From NCBI GenBank assembly GCA_046050465.1, contig JBJOPS010000047.1:1-64000 (forward strand): DNA of 64,000 nt. Direction: 5' to 3'. The translations under genes were made by a program, and so were the position numbers. The notes beneath the pieces were generated by a model. That model saw nothing but the letters and a program-made list of their open reading frames with translations, did no database searches and was not told the DNA's origin. Shown here in pieces: positions 33,523-42,459 of this stretch (positions within the stretch are counted from its first letter, which is position 1; the number at the start of each line of letters is the position of its first letter). This stretch comes from Egaibacter sp046050465 (GTDB lineage: Bacteria > Pseudomonadota > Gammaproteobacteria > Burkholderiales > Burkholderiaceae_C).

Positions 33523-33998
33523 AGAGCAATACTTCTGCCGGCGTACTCAGGCTTTGGCAGCGATTGATGCTGCGTCATGAGTGCCTCAAGCTTTTCTTGA
33601 ACCACTGGAGCGAAGGGTGTCGAAAAAGGGCCATTCATATCAACATTCAACAACATCTGCTCATTCGCAGCCAGCAAGGAGGGGGAATTGGAGCGATGCA
33701 GGCTGTGATAAACCTGCAACCGCTTGCTGTCATGGCCCAGCATCTGTGTGCGAACCTCCACGGCGACCCCCACTTTCACCTCCTGCACGTAGTTGATGTG
33801 GGCTTCCACTGTGAAAATGGAATGACCGGTAGCCGCTCGTCCGGCTTCATCCAGACCTATGTGGTCCATCAACCTATCGGTTGCATAGCTGAATAGAAGC
33901 AGGTAGTACGCGTCCCTAAGGTGGCCGTTGTAATCCACCCACTCGGGCAACACCACGCCACGCCAGGTCATTAACAGGCCAGTCATGTAGTTATTCAT
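33501..33998 (-). CDS. cdhB: hot-dog thioesterase, probable betainyl-CoA thioesterase
   Basis: Acyl-CoA thioesterase of the 4-hydroxybenzoyl-CoA type, ~165 residues. VVLPEWVDYNGHLRDAYYL holds the catalytic Asp in the hot-dog helix, and HINYVQEVKVGVAVEVRT is the conserved strand pair. Downstream of carnitine dehydrogenase and the dehydrocarnitine cleavage enzyme it would hydrolyse betainyl-CoA to glycine betaine. The start is either 33998 (overlapping the cdhA stop) or 33986. In Pseudomonas the same three functions lie together as cdhCAB. The assignment rests on family plus operon; the substrate is not readable from the sequence. Confidence 0.8.
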   Translation of the reverse strand: MNNYMTGLLMTWRGVVLPEWVDYNGHLRDAYYLLLFSYATDRLMDHIGLDEAGRAATGHSIFTVEAHINYVQEVKVGVAVEVRTQMLGHDSKRLQVYHSLHRSNSPSLLAANEQMLLNVDMNGPFSTPFAPVVQEKLEALMTQHQSLPKPEYAGRSIALPAQRAG

Positions 33999-34956
33999 CC
34001 AGAGCAATTCCGTGTTTCAGTTTGGTCGCCTTCACAGCAGCCTGAACAGCGAGCAGGCAGTCGTCGCGGTAGCGTTCAAGCTCGGCAATGCTGTGTTTTC
34101 CCAACTGGGCACAGGTACCGTCCACTACCGAATCAATCAAGCTTTCAGTCAGCTCCGGGGCTTCAAGTTTCGTCCAGGGCAACTTCAGCGCCGGACCAAA
34201 TTGGGCCATGAAATGCCGCATGCCTGCATCGCCGCCAGCCAGGGTGTAGATCAGAAAACTGCCCATGAACGACCATCGAATGCCTGCGCCGTATCGAATG
34301 GCGTCGTCAATTTCACCGGTGGTGGCAATACCGTCATTGACCAGATGCAATGACTCGCGCCACATGGCTTCGAGCAAACGGTCGGCAATGAAGCCGGGAA
34401 CCTCCTTGCGCACGTGCAGGGGATGCATGCCCAGGGACTTATAAACGGCAATCGCCGCCTGCACCGCATCGGGTGAGGTCTTCATGCCGCCCACTACCTC
34501 CACCAGCGGCAACAGATAGACCGGATTGAATGGATGCCCCACAACGCAACGCTCGGGATGTTTCGCCTTTGCGTAAAACTCCGAAGGCAACAAGCCCGAC
34601 GTCGATGACGCAATGAGCACGTTGGGTCGGGCTGCCGAACTGATTTTTTCATGGAGATCAATTTTCAGATCCAGGCGCTCAGGCGCACTCTCCTGAATGA
34701 AGTCCGCCCCGGCAACGCACTCATCAACGGTCGTCACAAAATGCAGGCGCCCTGGGTCAGCTCCCGGCTTGAGCCCCTGTTTCTCCAGTGCCCCCCAAGC
34801 ATTACCGACGCGCTGACGCAGTTGGCCTTCGGCGCCCTGTGCCGGATCCCAGGCAACCACGTCAAGCCCGTTGGCCAGCGCACGCGCTATCCAGCCGCTC
34901 CCGATGACGCCACTGCCGAGTACAGCAAAAGTCCTGATATTCGTAACAAGCGACAT
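33991..34956 (-). CDS. cdhA: L-carnitine 3-dehydrogenase
   Basis: NAD-dependent 3-hydroxyacyl-CoA-dehydrogenase-fold enzyme, 321 residues, oxidising L-carnitine to 3-dehydrocarnitine. The Rossmann motif is VLGSGVIGSGWIARAL (~12). The catalytic region contains SSTSGLLPSEF, VVGHPFNPVYLLPLVEV (with the catalytic His) and RKEVPGFIADRLLEAMWRE. Short hydroxyacid dehydrogenases of the same fold (lambda-crystallin, 3-hydroxybutyryl-CoA) are alternatives, but the cleavage enzyme and thioesterase neighbours settle the choice. Between cdhC (39 bp upstream) and the overlapping cdhB. Confidence 0.88.
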   Translation of the reverse strand: MSLVTNIRTFAVLGSGVIGSGWIARALANGLDVVAWDPAQGAEGQLRQRVGNAWGALEKQGLKPGADPGRLHFVTTVDECVAGADFIQESAPERLDLKIDLHEKISSAARPNVLIASSTSGLLPSEFYAKAKHPERCVVGHPFNPVYLLPLVEVVGGMKTSPDAVQAAIAVYKSLGMHPLHVRKEVPGFIADRLLEAMWRESLHLVNDGIATTGEIDDAIRYGAGIRWSFMGSFLIYTLAGGDAGMRHFMAQFGPALKLPWTKLEAPELTESLIDSVVDGTCAQLGKHSIAELERYRDDCLLAVQAAVKATKLKHGIALDE

Positions 34957-34995
34957 ACAAACTCCCCAGACGATTGATTAGCGCATCATGCGCGG

Positions 34996-35883
34996 CTAGA
35001 CGCGCTTCTTCAGCCCCATCTTGACGCGCCCTTCGGCTGGGGTCATCGGCCTGGCGCCCAGACAATGCAGCAGTTTCATGACGCGCTCGACAAGCGATCC
35101 ATTAGAGGCTGGCACACCTTTGTCAAGCCACAAATTGTCTTCCAGGCCAACGCGAACGTTACCTCCCAGCAGCACCGCTTGCGCAGCCATGGGCATTTGC
35201 ATCCGTCCAATGCCAAAACCTGCCCAAGTGACACCAGGTAGCAGGTTGTCCACCATGGCTTTCATGGTCGTGGTGTCCGCGGGCGCGCCCCAGGGTATGC
35301 CCAGGCAGAGCTGGAATACAGGGTCTTTGAGAAGGCCCTCCTTGATCATCTGATTCGCGAACCACAGATGACCGGTATCGAAAATCTCCAGCTCCGCCTT
35401 GACACCCAACTCGGTGATGCGCTTGGCGCCCGCGCGCAGAGCGGCTGGCGTCGAGACGTAAATCGTGTCGCCATCGCCAAAATTCAGCGTGCCGCAATCC
35501 AGCGTGCAGATATCGGGCAGGAGCTCCTCCACATGGACCAACCTGGCCAATGGACCCACCAAGTCCGTACCCGGCCCAAAATGCATAGGGGTTTCGCCAC
35601 CACCAATCTCCAGATCGCCACCCATGCCCGCGGTCAGGTTGACGATCATGTCCACGCCGGAGTCCCGTATGCGCTCCATGACTTCACGATATAACGCCGG
35701 ATCACGGCTACCCTTGCCAGTCTTGGGGTCACGCACATGACAATGCACCACCGTTGCACCTGCTTGCGCGGCCTCGACCGCCGCAGCCGCTATCTGCCCC
35801 GGCGTTACAGGTATGGCCGGGTGTTTACCGACAGTATCTCCGGCCCCGGTGACTGCGCAGGTAATGATGACGTTGTGATTCAT
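34996..35883 (-). CDS. cdhC: 3-dehydrocarnitine:acetyl-CoA cleavage enzyme (BKACE family)
   Basis: Zinc-dependent beta-keto acid cleavage enzyme, 295 residues, condensing 3-dehydrocarnitine with acetyl-CoA to give betainyl-CoA and acetoacetate. NHNVIITCAVTGAGDTVGKH opens the protein, the zinc motif is VVHCHVRDPKTG (~45), and CLGIPWGAPADTTTM and GLEDNLWLDKGVPASNG are typical late blocks. The frame is open 21 codons upstream; the family N-terminus and AGGATT support the ATG at 35883. First gene of the cdhC-A-B unit. Other BKACE members act on other beta-keto acids, but the adjacent dehydrogenase favours dehydrocarnitine. Confidence 0.88.
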   Translation of the reverse strand: MNHNVIITCAVTGAGDTVGKHPAIPVTPGQIAAAAVEAAQAGATVVHCHVRDPKTGKGSRDPALYREVMERIRDSGVDMIVNLTAGMGGDLEIGGGETPMHFGPGTDLVGPLARLVHVEELLPDICTLDCGTLNFGDGDTIYVSTPAALRAGAKRITELGVKAELEIFDTGHLWFANQMIKEGLLKDPVFQLCLGIPWGAPADTTTMKAMVDNLLPGVTWAGFGIGRMQMPMAAQAVLLGGNVRVGLEDNLWLDKGVPASNGSLVERVMKLLHCLGARPMTPAEGRVKMGLKKRV

Positions 35884-36088
35884 GCTATGCAATCCTGTTC
35901 TTCCGACACGAGTTCTTGACGACAGACTGTACCGTTGAGTCTGCATGGCGATTCACACGCATACGACCACCTGTTGACTGTCAACGACGTGTCAGCGGGG
36001 TCAATTATTCAATTTCTGGTCGCAAAACGCGCCATTGAACAGCATATCTTTGTGCTACCTTGCACCCCATTGAATTCTGGAGCTGGTT

Positions 36089-37375
36089 TTGAACAAATTA
36101 ATGATGCCGCTGGCCTCGCTGCTCAGTGGCGTAGGCATGTTGGTGGTGGGTACGGGTCTGCTGTTCGCCGCTATTGGTGCGCAAGCAGGGTTGGCCAAAT
36201 TTTCTGGCCTCGTCACTGGCCTGATCATGTCGGCCTATTTCGCCGGCTTTGTCTATGGCACGTATGCGTGTCCGGTCATCATCCGCCGCGTTGGTCACAT
36301 TCGGGCTTTTGCAGCTATGGCCTCCATCGCTTCGGCTCTGCCCATTCTGCATGCGCTATGGATCAACCCCTGGTTTTGGGGTGGTCTGCGTTTCGTAACC
36401 GGCGTGTGCCTGGTTGGTCTGTATATCGTGGTGGAGAGCTGGCTCAATGTTGTGGCAACCAGTGAACAGCGTGGCAAGGTCTTTGCTGCCTACATGGCGG
36501 TCAACGGAGTGGCCCTGGCGCTGGGACAATGGTTGATTCTGGTGGGCGACCGTTTTGGTTTTGTGCCATTTGCACTGGTGTCCATCCTGTTTTCGTTCGC
36601 TTTGCTACCCATCACACTCACGCCCGTGGCCGAGCCGCAGCCTACAGAAGCCCCAAAACTGGGCTTGATTGAATTGTTCGCAATTTCTCCCATTGGGGTA
36701 ATCGGGGCCGTGGGGTCGGGTCTGCTCAATGGTGCCCTATTCAGCCTGGGACATGTCTTTGCGCAAGGGGTGGGGTTCAGCGAAGCAGGCATAGCGACCT
36801 TCATGGCAGCCACCATCTTGGGTGGCGCAGTATTTCAGTGGCCGGTTGGCCACCTGTCGGATCGGCATGACCGTCGCCGGGTGTTATTTCTGGTTTGTTG
36901 CGTCAGTGCCGCCATCGCCATCACTGGTTTCTTTCTGGCCCGTGAATACGAGGGTATGTTGATTGGCATTGGGATCATTTATGGTGGCCTGTCTTTCACC
37001 ATTTACGGTTTGAGTGTGGCTCACGTCAACGATCTGATCGACCCCTCGCGGATACTCGAGGTTACCGGAGGATTGCTACTTTTATACGGTATCGGGGCAA
37101 CGATTGGCCCCACTCTGGGTGGTGGCGTTATGGACCTGATGGGGCCAGAAGCCTTGATGTTATATCTGGCAACCATCCTGATCGTGCTGGTTCTGTGCAT
37201 CTGGCGATACGCACTGAAGTACCCCTTGAACGTCGGCGCACAAGCTGACAAGGCAGAATATGTATTGATGGGCAGCGGATCTCCTGCTGTGCTGCAGATG
37301 GACCCACGGCGATCACCATTGCATCCTGAACGTACAAATGCTGATTCGCAACAGTCGCCGCCGTCAAGACATTGA
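36089..37375 (+). CDS. MFS transporter (YcaD-like)
   Basis: Inner-membrane carrier of 428 residues with about twelve helices and a long hydrophilic C-terminal tail (~40 residues). The cytoplasmic loop GHLSDRHDRRRVLFL is the MFS loop-8 motif, and VESWLNVVATSEQRGKVFAAY is typical of YcaD/UMF-type carriers. The start is TTG at 36089, seven bases after GGAG; the ATG at 36101 is a second choice. It is divergent from cdhC (205 bp) and followed after 27 bp by a GMC oxidoreductase gene. The substrate is unknown; carnitine, betaine or sugar acids are possible. Confidence 0.85.
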   Translation: MNKLMMPLASLLSGVGMLVVGTGLLFAAIGAQAGLAKFSGLVTGLIMSAYFAGFVYGTYACPVIIRRVGHIRAFAAMASIASALPILHALWINPWFWGGLRFVTGVCLVGLYIVVESWLNVVATSEQRGKVFAAYMAVNGVALALGQWLILVGDRFGFVPFALVSILFSFALLPITLTPVAEPQPTEAPKLGLIELFAISPIGVIGAVGSGLLNGALFSLGHVFAQGVGFSEAGIATFMAATILGGAVFQWPVGHLSDRHDRRRVLFLVCCVSAAIAITGFFLAREYEGMLIGIGIIYGGLSFTIYGLSVAHVNDLIDPSRILEVTGGLLLLYGIGATIGPTLGGGVMDLMGPEALMLYLATILIVLVLCIWRYALKYPLNVGAQADKAEYVLMGSGSPAVLQMDPRRSPLHPERTNADSQQSPPSRH

Positions 37376-37402
37376 GTCCAACAACGTGCGGATACCCACC
37401 CC

Positions 37403-39064
37403 ATGCGAGAGGTCAGTCCATTGTTAACCGATGAATATGACTACGTCATCGTCGGCAGCGGATCCGCCGGTTGTGTTCAGGCGGATCGGTTAAGCGCCAG
37501 TGGAGAGGCCACTGTATTGGTTCTGGAAGCAGGAGGTCATGACCGGCGGGCGTGGATCAACATACCCATCGGTTACGGAAAAACGTTTTACGATGAACGC
37601 GTCAACTGGAAGTTCGAAGCCCTGCCCGACGCGGGTCTCAAGAACCGGCGCATCTACTTTCCCAGAGGGCGGGTAGTAGGCGGCTCCAGTTCGATCAATG
37701 CAATGGTCTATTGCCGGGGGTTGCCAGGCGACTTTGACGACTGGGCCAAGCGCGGCAACACCGGCTGGTCATGGGCTGACGTGAAGCCTGTTTACGAACG
37801 GCTGGAATGCCGCGTCGATGCCGATGGTAACGCCGCCAAGCCGGGGCCGAATGGCAGCCCCAGTGATGGCAAACTATTTGTCAGCGACGTGCGCAGGCAA
37901 CTTCATCCCACGGGAAACGTGTTTTTTGAAGGCGCTCAACAGGCTGCATTACCGTACACCGAAGACTTCAACGGCCCTCAGCCAGAGGGCGTTGGGCGCT
38001 ATCAAATAAATACCAGACGCGGCATGCGCTGGTCTGCTGCAGACGCCTATTTGCGCCCGGCGCTCAAACGCCCAAACGTCCAGCTCAAAACAGAGGCCCG
38101 GGTCAGTCGTGTGTTGTTTGAGGGCCGCAAAGCCATCGGCGTGACCTACTGGGTCGGCGATACAGAACGCACAGTTCGCGTACGCCGGGCCGTTGTGCTC
38201 AGCGCGGGGGCCGTGCAGAGCCCTCAACTGCTGCAACTCTCCGGTGTCGGTCCGGGTGATCTGCTTCAACACCACGGCATCCCCGTCGTCCTGGCCAACG
38301 ATGCTGTGGGCGCAAACCTGCAGGACCACCTGGCCATGAGCTACTACTACCAGGCCACGCAACCCACACTGAACAATGTACTGGGTTCATGGTGTGGCAA
38401 ATTACGGATTGGCCTGCAATACGTCACCCGCCTGAGCGGCCCCTTGAGCATCAGCGTCAACCAGGTCGGGGGCTTTGTTCGATCACACGCCAACGCAACA
38501 CAGGCCGACCTGCAGTTGTATTGCAACCCTGTCACCTACACGCTGGCACCCTCATCCCGGGGCACTCAAATCCTGCCCGATCCGTTTGCCGGCTTCATCC
38601 TGTGCTTCCAGCCATGCCGCCCCTTAAGCCGCGGCCGTATTGACATTGCCAGCCCTGACATTCGCACTGCACCCGACATCCGGCCCGGCTACCTTTCCCA
38701 CCCCGATGATGTGCAGGTGGCGTTGCGCGGCGCGCGACTGATCAAGCGCCTGAGTCAAACACCGGCCCTGCAAGGCCTGATCAAGGAAGCGATTCCACCC
38801 GACCTGCATGCGATGGACGACGCCGCCATGATTGACGACTTCCGTGCCCGCGCCAGCACCTGCTATCACCCGGTCGGCACCTGCATGATGGGAGCGGACC
38901 CCGGCCAATCGGTGGTGGACAACAATCTGAAAGTGCATGGGCTGGAAAATCTGTATGTTGTGGACGCTTCGGTTTTCCCCACCGTCACATCCGGCAACAC
39001 ACATGCCCCGACCACCATGGTGGCACACAAGGGTGCAGACGCCATCCTTCGCGCGCAACGCTAA
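37403..39064 (+). CDS. GMC-family flavoprotein oxidoreductase (choline-dehydrogenase-like)
   Basis: FAD enzyme of 553 residues. The dinucleotide site is YDYVIVGSGSAGCVQADRL (~12), followed by RGRVVGGSSSINAMVYCRG (~90) and the second GMC signature GAVQSPQLLQLSGVG. The C-terminal catalytic region shows STCYHPVGTCMMG and SGNTHAPTTM. GMC enzymes oxidise alcohols, and choline dehydrogenase BetA is the best-known relative. It may convert choline to betaine aldehyde, feeding the betaine branch, or oxidise a sugar alcohol for the next genes. It follows the MFS carrier and precedes the enolase-family gene by 28 bp. Confidence 0.88.
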   Translation: MREVSPLLTDEYDYVIVGSGSAGCVQADRLSASGEATVLVLEAGGHDRRAWINIPIGYGKTFYDERVNWKFEALPDAGLKNRRIYFPRGRVVGGSSSINAMVYCRGLPGDFDDWAKRGNTGWSWADVKPVYERLECRVDADGNAAKPGPNGSPSDGKLFVSDVRRQLHPTGNVFFEGAQQAALPYTEDFNGPQPEGVGRYQINTRRGMRWSAADAYLRPALKRPNVQLKTEARVSRVLFEGRKAIGVTYWVGDTERTVRVRRAVVLSAGAVQSPQLLQLSGVGPGDLLQHHGIPVVLANDAVGANLQDHLAMSYYYQATQPTLNNVLGSWCGKLRIGLQYVTRLSGPLSISVNQVGGFVRSHANATQADLQLYCNPVTYTLAPSSRGTQILPDPFAGFILCFQPCRPLSRGRIDIASPDIRTAPDIRPGYLSHPDDVQVALRGARLIKRLSQTPALQGLIKEAIPPDLHAMDDAAMIDDFRARASTCYHPVGTCMMGADPGQSVVDNNLKVHGLENLYVVDASVFPTVTSGNTHAPTTMVAHKGADAILRAQR

Positions 39065-39092
39065 ATTAGACATACCTTGCAGGAGCAACCGC

Positions 39093-40286
39093 ATGAAACT
39101 CGAATCCATCAAGACATACGTCGTGGGCAACCCGCCACCCGGCTTTGGCGGGCGCTATTTTGTATTCGTGAAAATTCGCACCACCTGTGGCATTGAAGGC
39201 GTTGGCGAAGCCTATGCCGCCACTTTCAGCCCGCATGTGATCGCCGCGATGGCAGAGGACCTGTTTGCGCGCGTGTTCGCTGGTGAAGACCCGATGCAAA
39301 CCGAAACCCTGTGGCGCCGCGCCTATGGTGAGGGCTTTTCACTGCGCCCCGACATCTCGCTGATGGGTGTGCTCAGCGCGCTGGAAATGGCCTGCTGGGA
39401 CATCACCGGCAAGGCACTGGAACAACCTATCTACAACCTGCTGGGCGGCCTGGTGAACCCCCGGCTGCGAAGCTACACCTACCTGTACCCGGACGAAAAA
39501 GAAGACGAGTCGTTCTACGGCGACCCGGTCCGCTCGGCAGAGCGCGCTGCGGTGTACGTCAAACAGGGCTTCACGGCCGTCAAGTTCGACCCCGTCGGCG
39601 GCTACTCGGCATTTGACCCGCGCCAGCCAACCATTGAGCGCATGGACATGTCCGAGCGCTTTTGCAAGCTGGTGCGCGAAGCAGTAGGCGACAAGGCGGA
39701 CATCCTGTTCGGAACACACGGCCAGTTCACTGTATCGGGCGCCAAACGCCTGGCGCGCCGCCTGGAAAAATACGATCCGCTGTGGTTTGAAGAGCCCACC
39801 CCGCCCGAACGCCCGGACCTGATGGCCGAAGTGGCACGCTACACCTGTATTCCCATCGCCACCGGCGAAAGGCTGTGTACCAAGTACGAGTTCGCCCAGG
39901 TGATCGAAACGGGTGCGGCAACCATCGTGCAGCCCAACCTGGGTCGTGTCGGGGGCATTCTGGAGGCCAAGAAAATCGCAGGAATGGCCGAGGCACGTTA
40001 TGTGCAGGTTGCTCCACACCTGTATTGCGGCCCGATTGTGGCTGCGGCCAATATCCAGCTCGCGGCCTGCATTCCGAATTTTCTGATTCTGGAGAGCATT
40101 CAGCAAATGGGCAGCTTTCACGGCAAACTGCTAAAAACCAAAATTGAATGGGCTGATGGCTACGTCATCCCCAGCAAGGCACCGGGCCTGGGTGTGGAGC
40201 TGAACGAAGAGGTGGCGCTGGCCCATCCCTATATAGGCAAAGGCCTGCATCTGGACATGGCGCAGCAGCCACTGGGTTACTACTGA
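39093..40286 (+). CDS. enolase-superfamily dehydratase (mandelate racemase / galactonate dehydratase group)
   Basis: Cytoplasmic acid-sugar dehydratase-type enzyme of 397 residues. The capping domain lies at about 1-125. The barrel shows KFDPVGG with a likely base, metal ligands in FEEPTPPE and TGERLCTKYEF, and APHLYCGP with the histidine. This pattern places it with galactonate/mannonate-type dehydratases rather than muconate cycloisomerases. AGGAG precedes the ATG at 39093. Followed after 26 bp by lactaldehyde dehydrogenase. It might act on L-rhamnonate or another aldonate; the true substrate is not readable. Confidence 0.82.
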   Translation: MKLESIKTYVVGNPPPGFGGRYFVFVKIRTTCGIEGVGEAYAATFSPHVIAAMAEDLFARVFAGEDPMQTETLWRRAYGEGFSLRPDISLMGVLSALEMACWDITGKALEQPIYNLLGGLVNPRLRSYTYLYPDEKEDESFYGDPVRSAERAAVYVKQGFTAVKFDPVGGYSAFDPRQPTIERMDMSERFCKLVREAVGDKADILFGTHGQFTVSGAKRLARRLEKYDPLWFEEPTPPERPDLMAEVARYTCIPIATGERLCTKYEFAQVIETGAATIVQPNLGRVGGILEAKKIAGMAEARYVQVAPHLYCGPIVAAANIQLAACIPNFLILESIQQMGSFHGKLLKTKIEWADGYVIPSKAPGLGVELNEEVALAHPYIGKGLHLDMAQQPLGYY

Positions 40287-40312
40287 CATGATTGACGCAA
40301 AGTGAGAGCCGG

Positions 40313-41737
40313 ATGAAAAACTACCTGAATTTCATCAACAACCAGTGGGTGGCGGCCGACGATGGCGCCTCCATTTCAGTATCCAACCCGGCCACCGAAG
40401 AGATGGTGGGCCTGGTCAGCGCAGCAAGTGCCGGGCAGGCTGTCCATGCCTGCGACGTAGCCGCCGCAGCCCAGCGCGCCTGGCGCAAACTCACCAGCAT
40501 CGAACGCGGCAACCATTTGCACAACCTCGCCCATGCGCTCGAAGCCCGCAAGGTTGCCATCGGTCAAGCGCTGGCTCTGGAGTCCGGCAAAAGCCTCGAA
40601 GACGCCACGAATGAGGCGGTATACGCGGCCGATGTAACCCGCTACCACGCCGAGTGGGCGCGGCGCATCGAAGGCGAAATCATCCCCAGCGACGCGCCCT
40701 CTGAAAACCTGATGCTGCACCGCGAGCCGATGGGTGTGGTGGCCTGCCTGATTCCGTTCAACTACCCCGTGTACACCTTGCTGCGCAAGATTGCGCCTGC
40801 GCTGATCACCGGCAATACCGTGGTGGTTCGCCCCAGCAACAGCACCCCTTGCAGCGCATTTGAAATTGCCCAGGCCGTGCTGGACGCCAGGCTGCCGCCG
40901 GGCGTAGTCAACATCCTGACCATGGGTCACGACGAGGCGCAAGCCTTGTGCACACACCCCAAGGTAGCCATGATCACGCTGACGGGCGGCGTGGCGGCGG
41001 GTCGCCGCGTGCTGGAGTATTCCAAGACCAACATCGCCAAGTCGTCACTGGAGCTGGGCGGTAAAACACCGGCGATCGTGGCAGCTGATGCCGATCTGGA
41101 AAAGGCGGCAACTGACATCGTGCGCTCCAAGACCACCAACTGCGGTCAGTTGTGCACAGCCGTGGAGCGGGTCTATGTTCAGCGAACCGTGCACGACGCG
41201 CTGGTCGCCAAGCTCAAAGCCAAACTCTCCGCGCGGCAATTTGGCAACCGCGCCGCAGAGGCTTCCCGCATGGGGCCGCTGATCAGCGCCTCCAGCCGCC
41301 AGGCCATTCACGACATGGTGCAGCGCGCTGTGCAGGGCGGGGCCAGGCTGGAATGTGGCGGCGTGATGCCGCAAGGCCCCGGCTTCTTCTACACACCAAC
41401 CCTGCTAACCCACGTTGCGCAAAAATCCGAGATCGTGCAGGAAGAAGTGTTTGGCCCGGTGTTGTGCGTGTTGCCCTACGACACGTTTGACGAAGCGCTG
41501 GCGATGGCCAGCGACCACCAGTTTGGTCTGGCCTCCGTGCTGTACACCGAAAACTACCGCCACGTGATGCAGGCGGGCAATGAAATCGAGGCCGGCGAGC
41601 TGTACATCAACCGCACCCCGGCTGACCCGTATCAGGGCTACCACGCGGGCTGGAAGCGCTCCGGGCTGGGCGGTGATGACGGCAAACACGGCATGCTGGA
41701 ATTCACCCAGACGCGTCTGGTGATCATGAGCTACTGA
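40313..41737 (+). CDS. aldehyde dehydrogenase, AldA-like (lactaldehyde/glycolaldehyde)
   Basis: NAD-dependent aldehyde dehydrogenase of 474 residues. AEWARRIEGEIIPSD, the KSSLELGGKTPAIV block (general base Glu), NCGQLCTAVERVYVQ (catalytic Cys) and YHAGWKRSGLGGDDGKHG match E. coli AldA closely and are less like betaine aldehyde dehydrogenase. It would oxidise L-lactaldehyde, the C3 product of rhamnose breakdown, to lactate. The start at 40313 follows GAGAGCC; the longest frame begins with TTG 40292. It closes the plus-strand run MFS-GMC-dehydratase-ALDH. Confidence 0.85.
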   Translation: MKNYLNFINNQWVAADDGASISVSNPATEEMVGLVSAASAGQAVHACDVAAAAQRAWRKLTSIERGNHLHNLAHALEARKVAIGQALALESGKSLEDATNEAVYAADVTRYHAEWARRIEGEIIPSDAPSENLMLHREPMGVVACLIPFNYPVYTLLRKIAPALITGNTVVVRPSNSTPCSAFEIAQAVLDARLPPGVVNILTMGHDEAQALCTHPKVAMITLTGGVAAGRRVLEYSKTNIAKSSLELGGKTPAIVAADADLEKAATDIVRSKTTNCGQLCTAVERVYVQRTVHDALVAKLKAKLSARQFGNRAAEASRMGPLISASSRQAIHDMVQRAVQGGARLECGGVMPQGPGFFYTPTLLTHVAQKSEIVQEEVFGPVLCVLPYDTFDEALAMASDHQFGLASVLYTENYRHVMQAGNEIEAGELYINRTPADPYQGYHAGWKRSGLGGDDGKHGMLEFTQTRLVIMSY

Positions 41738-41778
41738 TGCGCCGGTGCTGATGCGCCGGGTGGGGCGCGTGCACAGGC

Positions 41779-42270
41779 TCAGTCCAGCGCCACTTCCGCC
41801 AGAGGCACACCCGCCAGCGCAGCCAGCGCCTCCACCACGATGGCATGGTCTTCCCGCTGCGGCACGCCGGACACAGTGACCGTGCCTACGCATCCCACAC
41901 CGCGCACGCGAATGGGGAAACAGCCCCCGTGCGTGGCGTAGTCCCGCGTTGGCAAACCCGTCTTTTGCTCCAGCGACGTGCCCTCCTTCTCCAGCGAACG
42001 CCCAATGGCGTAGGAGCTGCGCTGCAACAACTCAACGGCGCTGCGCTTGCGCCGCACCCAGTCGGCGTTGCTCGGTGTAGTGCCGGGCATAGCGTAGAAA
42101 AACACCGTCTCTTTGGCCAGCCGCACTTCCGTGGTGACCGCCACGCGACGGGCCTCGCAAATCGCCTTGATCCGGGTGCCCAGCTCCCATGCAGCCGCAT
42201 TGTCAAAGCGGTCCAGCTGCAGTCGCTGCTCCTGCGCTGCGAGTTTCTCGATATCCTGTTCAAGGCTCAT
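41779..42270 (-). CDS. UPF0303 / HbpS-like protein
   Basis: Small cytoplasmic protein of 163 residues. The segment YATHGGCFPIRVRGVGCVGT and the ending GLPQ-like SGVPQREDHAIVVEAL are typical of the HbpS/UPF0303 (DUF336-related) fold, known from a haem-binding and a glycolate-locus protein. GGAGAG stands upstream of the ATG at 42270; the longer frame has no better site. The gene is convergent with the aldehyde dehydrogenase and divergent from an MFS gene. Such proteins often sit in sugar-acid or hydroxyacid loci, but the reaction is unknown. Confidence 0.78.
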   Translation of the reverse strand: MSLEQDIEKLAAQEQRLQLDRFDNAAAWELGTRIKAICEARRVAVTTEVRLAKETVFFYAMPGTTPSNADWVRRKRSAVELLQRSSYAIGRSLEKEGTSLEQKTGLPTRDYATHGGCFPIRVRGVGCVGTVTVSGVPQREDHAIVVEALAALAGVPLAEVALD

Positions 42271-42384
42271 CCGGTTCTCTCCTGTGTTCGATATGGGCTC
42301 CATCATGCCGCACTGGGGCACGAACTGGACGCGACGCATTGGCCGGGAATGTCAAATGACTTGAAAAAGATCATTTTTAGCAGT

Positions 42385-42442
42385 CAAATTGGCCATAAGC
42401 CCCCGTAGAATATGCGCAAGTAGCTATTGAATATATAGCAAA
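42385..42442. repeat. 58 bp dispersed repeat, copy 2
   Basis: Same length and ends as copy 1 at 15011: CAAATTGGCC at the start, AGCCCCCGTAGAATATGCGC in the middle and TAGCTATTGAATATATAGCA at the end. It lies in the divergent gap between the UPF0303 and MFS genes and ends 18 bp before the MFS start codon, so it may be transcribed in the leader. Confidence 0.8.
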
Positions 42443-42459
42443 CATCGCTTCGCCATCTC

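Noticed and set aside
40313..41737. Betaine aldehyde dehydrogenase (BetB)
   Set aside because: Diagnostic blocks, especially AEWARRIEGEIIPSD and YHAGWKRSGLGG, fit AldA better than BetB.
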